Translations under genes and position numbers: made by a program
Assembly (NCBI GenBank): GCA_020861055.1
Contig: JAJBTD010000189.1
Span: forward strand, 1 to 24,512
DNA from: Clostridiales bacterium
Lineage (GTDB): Bacteria; Bacillota; Clostridia; Oscillospirales; Oscillospiraceae
Length of the DNA: 24,512 nt
Reading direction: 5' to 3'
Shown: piece after piece, positions 22,078-24,512 of the stretch
Layout: each line of letters begins with the position of its first letter
How positions within the stretch are numbered: position 1 is the stretch's first letter
The notes under the pieces: generated by a model
What the model was told of the DNA's origin: nothing
Database searches by the model: none
What the model saw: the letters and a program-made list of their open reading frames with translations, nothing else

Positions 22078-23759
22078 CCCACCTCCTTTTTCCTTGCCGT
22101 GGCTTTTCTTCCAGCAGGGTTCATTTGACGTTCGTCCAGGAAATCTGAAATAGCCTGGAACTGGTCGGCGTTATTCAGCACTACATGAATTTCTCTGTTG
22201 GCAGAAATTCCGATCTTATCGACAAAGTGAACAATGACCCGCCGGGTCAGCGTTTTGATGTTCTTGTATTCCCTAAACTGCGCTAGCCAGCTTTGCTGCT
22301 CCGTGAGGCCGGATTTCACCTGATTCCGGTTCCCCTGTAGTCGAGCAATAGCATCTTTGGCCTCCTGAATTTTTTTATCACAGTCCTCCTTAAAAATCGT
22401 ATACTCGTCCATTGTGATGACCTCACTTTTGAAGTCCTCATAGATGTTCAGTTTCATCTTGACGTTATACTTGATAATTTCCTGCTGCCTGGTAATTTTG
22501 CGTTGTATCTTCTGCAATTCCCGGCGCTCCCATGATTCACCATCCAGCTTCTTTAAGGCCCGCTCAAAGTCCAGCGCAAGAGCGACCTGGGTCTGAATCA
22601 CCGCAAGCACCGCGTCATATACGTCCTGCTCTTTGACCGTGTGGGAAAAGCACTGCCCCCTGCGCATATTGGAGGAACACATGAAGTAAACATAGTCTCT
22701 GCCGCAGGATTTTTGAACCTTCCGCGTCATCGGTCCATTACAGTCCTCGCAGAAAATCTTGCCGGAGAACAGATGCACAGCCTGCTTCCCGGCAGGGCTT
22801 CTGGTATCGTCAAGCATCAATCGCTGAACCAAGTCGAAGTTGGCAGCGCTGATAATGGCTTCGTGGGCATCTTCTACCCGCACCCATTCTGACGGGTCTT
22901 TGGGTGTTCGTGTTTTTACCTTGTAATTGGGGCTGGACGATTTCCCCTGTACTAGCGTTCCGGTGTACACCTCATTTTTCAAAATCCGGTATACCGCCAT
23001 TGCGCTCCACAGGGGATGAACAGACTTTTGAAACGCCGAGCGATATTTATCACCACAGAGACGCTTGTATTCTGCCGGAGAAGGGACGCCGTCCTCGTTC
23101 AGTTGATCTGCGATCTGTGCAGGGCTGTATCCATCTATCTTCATGCTGAAAATGTTCTGGATGACCGGTGCCACCGCCTTATCAACGACCAGTTGGTTCT
23201 TGTTGCTCTCAGAGCGGAGATACCCATACATCACATGAGTGCCGACAAATTCTCCGTTCCGTCTCTTAATGTCCAGATTGGAACGAACTTTGATTGAGAT
23301 GTCCCTGCTGTAAGAATCGTTGATCAGGTTTTTGAAGGGGAGGATAATCTCGTTTCCCGCTTGCTGTGTCATGGCAGAATCGTAGTTATCATTGATTGCG
23401 ATAAAGCGGACACCTAGCGCAGGGAAAATCTTCTCTATATATCTGCCGGAATCAATGTAGTCACGTCCAAACCGAGAGAGGTCTTTGACAATAATACAGT
23501 TGATTGCCCCCTGCCTGACCTGATTCAGCATCCGTTGAAAATCAGGCCGCTCAAAATTGGTTCCCGTATAGCCATCGTCGCAGAATTCCTGATGGGAAAC
23601 AATCTCAGGATGTGTTTTCAGGAAATCCTCAATCAGTTTCCGCTGATTGGCAATACTGTTGCTTTCCTTTTTCTCTCCCAGACTGGAGAAATCGCCATCT
23701 TCCCTCGATAACCGCAGGTAGATGGCTACATGATAGGTCTTGTCTAAATATGATTGCAT
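22074..23759 (-). CDS. Large serine recombinase, first of triplet
   Basis: A 561-aa recombinase. The catalytic domain has Ser18 (YLRLSREDGDFSSLGE), FCDDGYTGTNFERPDF and IVKDLSRFGRDYIDSGRYIE. The recombinase domain follows (GEFVGTHVMYGYL onward, about 170-300), then a zinc ribbon IFCEDCNGPMTRKV with a second Cys pair (YFMCSSNMRRGQC) and a coiled coil (about 400-480). It is the promoter-proximal gene of the triplet, and a large cruciform-forming sequence (23802-23866) lies in its leader. Triplets of serine integrases are known from some streptococcal ICEs and Clostridia elements. The division of labour among the three is unknown. Confidence 0.95.
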   Translation of the reverse strand: MQSYLDKTYHVAIYLRLSREDGDFSSLGEKKESNSIANQRKLIEDFLKTHPEIVSHQEFCDDGYTGTNFERPDFQRMLNQVRQGAINCIIVKDLSRFGRDYIDSGRYIEKIFPALGVRFIAINDNYDSAMTQQAGNEIILPFKNLINDSYSRDISIKVRSNLDIKRRNGEFVGTHVMYGYLRSESNKNQLVVDKAVAPVIQNIFSMKIDGYSPAQIADQLNEDGVPSPAEYKRLCGDKYRSAFQKSVHPLWSAMAVYRILKNEVYTGTLVQGKSSSPNYKVKTRTPKDPSEWVRVEDAHEAIISAANFDLVQRLMLDDTRSPAGKQAVHLFSGKIFCEDCNGPMTRKVQKSCGRDYVYFMCSSNMRRGQCFSHTVKEQDVYDAVLAVIQTQVALALDFERALKKLDGESWERRELQKIQRKITRQQEIIKYNVKMKLNIYEDFKSEVITMDEYTIFKEDCDKKIQEAKDAIARLQGNRNQVKSGLTEQQSWLAQFREYKNIKTLTRRVIVHFVDKIGISANREIHVVLNNADQFQAISDFLDERQMNPAGRKATARKKEVG

Positions 23760-23801
23760 GATACGCCACTCCCTTTTGATTTTCGATTAGATGCCGAAAA
23801 T

Positions 23802-23866
23802 AAACTGGAGCTTCGCTGATTTTGTCCAAGGCTATGATAACATAGCCCGCAGCAAAGCTCCAGTTT
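23802..23866 (-). promoter_or_regulatory. Nested inverted repeats in the leader of the recombinase operon
   Basis: The outer arms 23802-23818 and 23850-23866 (AAACTGGAGCTT core) match at 16 of 17 positions. Inside, 23830-23847 forms a second perfect 7-bp hairpin (GGCTATG, ATAA, CATAGCC). On the minus strand TTTATTTTC follows the outer arm. It could terminate or attenuate transcription coming from the toxin side, or bind a regulator of the recombinases. Confidence 0.6.
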
Positions 23867-23911
23867 GTTGCAGTAAAAAACGGGTGCCAATTTCTGGCAC
23901 TATCAGTTCAG

Positions 23912-24139
23912 CTACATAGATGCAATCATATTGATAAAATTGTCGGTAATCGTATTCTGCGTGTTCGCAAACGACACCCTTACAACGGTACCGCCAACCT
24001 TAAACAAATATGGGTTTTTGATTTGCTTAACAAAAGATTTTACACGATCTTCGCTGGGGAGAGAGCGGTCAATCTTCACATCTCGAATATCAACAAGCTG
24101 CTCTTGGACAGAGGAGCTTGTCTGCATCTGATTTGTCAT
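23912..24139 (-). CDS. Small mobile-element-associated protein (possibly DUF6870-like)
   Basis: A 75-aa soluble, charged protein started by AAAGGTGGTG seven bases before the ATG. The core reads DIRDVKIDRSLPSEDRV, then QIKNPYLFKVGGTVVRVSFA. It resembles the small proteins of Clostridia integrative elements that I recall as DUF6870-type; I cannot verify the family name. It has no membrane segment and no known catalytic motif. It lies 50 bp downstream of the MazF-like toxin gene and in the same direction, so it may be its antitoxin, an element accessory protein, or neither. It precedes the recombinase triplet by about 150 bp. Confidence 0.7.
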   Translation of the reverse strand: MTNQMQTSSSVQEQLVDIRDVKIDRSLPSEDRVKSFVKQIKNPYLFKVGGTVVRVSFANTQNTITDNFINMIASM

Positions 24140-24189
24140 CTGCGTTCACCACCTTTCCATGTTCTCATTCTTGCCAGCATTTTCCGAAC

Positions 24190-24512
24190 TTATTCAAGAT
24201 ATGTGCAAGATCCCTCGCACAGTGCCAGCTCTACTTCCAGGCACCGGCTGATCTCCGCCATATGCTTGTCCGACAGATGCGCCATATAGCGGATGATGTC
24301 CGACTTGTTGATGGTATCCGGCTGTTCAGCCAGAACCTGTGAGGGATACGGGATACCCCTCACATTTTTCAGCATATAGTGGGTGGGCTGGTTGGGCTTC
24401 TTTTTCACCTTCGAGGTCAGCTTCACCACGCAGAGCGTGGGGCTGTGCCGGTTCCCAGTGTCATTCTGCATGACCACAACAGGGCGGATGCCGCCCTGGA
24501 TAGAGCCATGCC
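24190..24512 (-). CDS. MazF/PemK-family toxin, 5' end cut by window edge
   Basis: The frame is open to the right edge and reads HGSIQGGIRPVVVMQNDTGN followed by RHSPTLCVVKLTSK. This is the hallmark MazF/PemK core (GSxQxGxRPVVVxQND...SPTxxV), the sequence-specific mRNA endoribonuclease fold. The conserved Arg of GIRP and the SPT segment are present. An internal GTG (24477) is not the start, because the family core continues upstream of it. The C-terminal part (about 95 residues after the core) ends HMAEISRCLEVELALCE, like the MazF C-terminal helix. The first roughly 15-25 residues and any upstream antitoxin lie outside the window. Such toxins are common cargo of Clostridia ICE/IMEs and stabilise them or act in stress. 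Confidence 0.88.
   Translation of the reverse strand, partial: HGSIQGGIRPVVVMQNDTGNRHSPTLCVVKLTSKVKKKPNQPTHYMLKNVRGIPYPSQVLAEQPDTINKSDIIRYMAHLSDKHMAEISRCLEVELALCEGSCTYLE

Noticed and set aside
18809..23759. The serine recombinase triplet as the enzyme that flips the pilus switch
   Set aside because: Large serine integrases act on attP/attB of their element, lie 7 kb away in a separate mobile unit, and no 23-bp arm copy was noticed near them.

Overview
The window reads as a chromosome segment of an anaerobic gut Clostridium-type bacterium (Bacillota, probably Oscillospiraceae or a close family). The indicators are Gram-positive LPxTG surface proteins with sortases, a LytTR/GHKL two-component system, a domain-permuted GH3 hydrolase, a SpoVT/AbrB-like gene fragment and a Clostridia-type mobile element with tandem large serine recombinases. 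The species assignment is inference. The host part is GC-rich with strong Shine-Dalgarno sites; the right quarter is visibly more AT-rich.

Layout. (1) Positions 1-11467, all minus strand: a sortase-dependent pilus operon. In transcription order it holds a coiled-coil/zinc-knuckle/AP2-like protein, a type I signal peptidase, a 1524-aa tip-type adhesin (LPLTG), a 956-aa isopeptide-domain pilin (LPGTG), a class C sortase, a small LPQTG pilin and the start of a second sortase-like gene that runs off the left edge. Several junctions are 4-bp stop/start overlaps. (2) Positions 11468-12203: no convincing gene. This gap holds the most striking structure of the window, a perfect 23-bp inverted repeat (11530-11552 and 11929-11951). 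It encloses a near-consensus sigma-70 promoter that in this assembly points away from the pilus operon, as expected for a phase-variable invertible promoter (inverton) caught in the OFF orientation. (3) Positions 12204-18361, plus strand: a D-2-hydroxyacid dehydrogenase; a LytTR response regulator with a GHKL sensor kinase; and a membrane-anchored, domain-swapped GH3 glycosidase. The promoter of the GH3 gene carries a 21-bp-spaced direct repeat that looks like the binding site of the neighbouring LytTR regulator. (4) Positions 18362-18808: a bidirectional-looking terminator, a truncated SpoVT/AbrB-like fragment whose homology breaks off next to the recombinase module (likely attachment-site scar), and two large hairpins. 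(5) Positions 18809-24512, minus strand: the end of an integrated mobile element with three overlapping large serine recombinases, a small element-associated protein and a MazF/PemK-type toxin cut by the window edge.

How it fits together (inference): the signal peptidase, adhesin, pilin and sortases would secrete, polymerise and anchor a pilus, with all-or-none expression set by inversion of the 422-bp segment upstream of the first operon gene. The LytTR/GHKL pair probably controls the GH3 enzyme next to it. The recombinase triplet has probably integrated an ICE/IME into a spoVT-like gene; it is not an obvious candidate for flipping the inverton, whose recombinase is not in this window.
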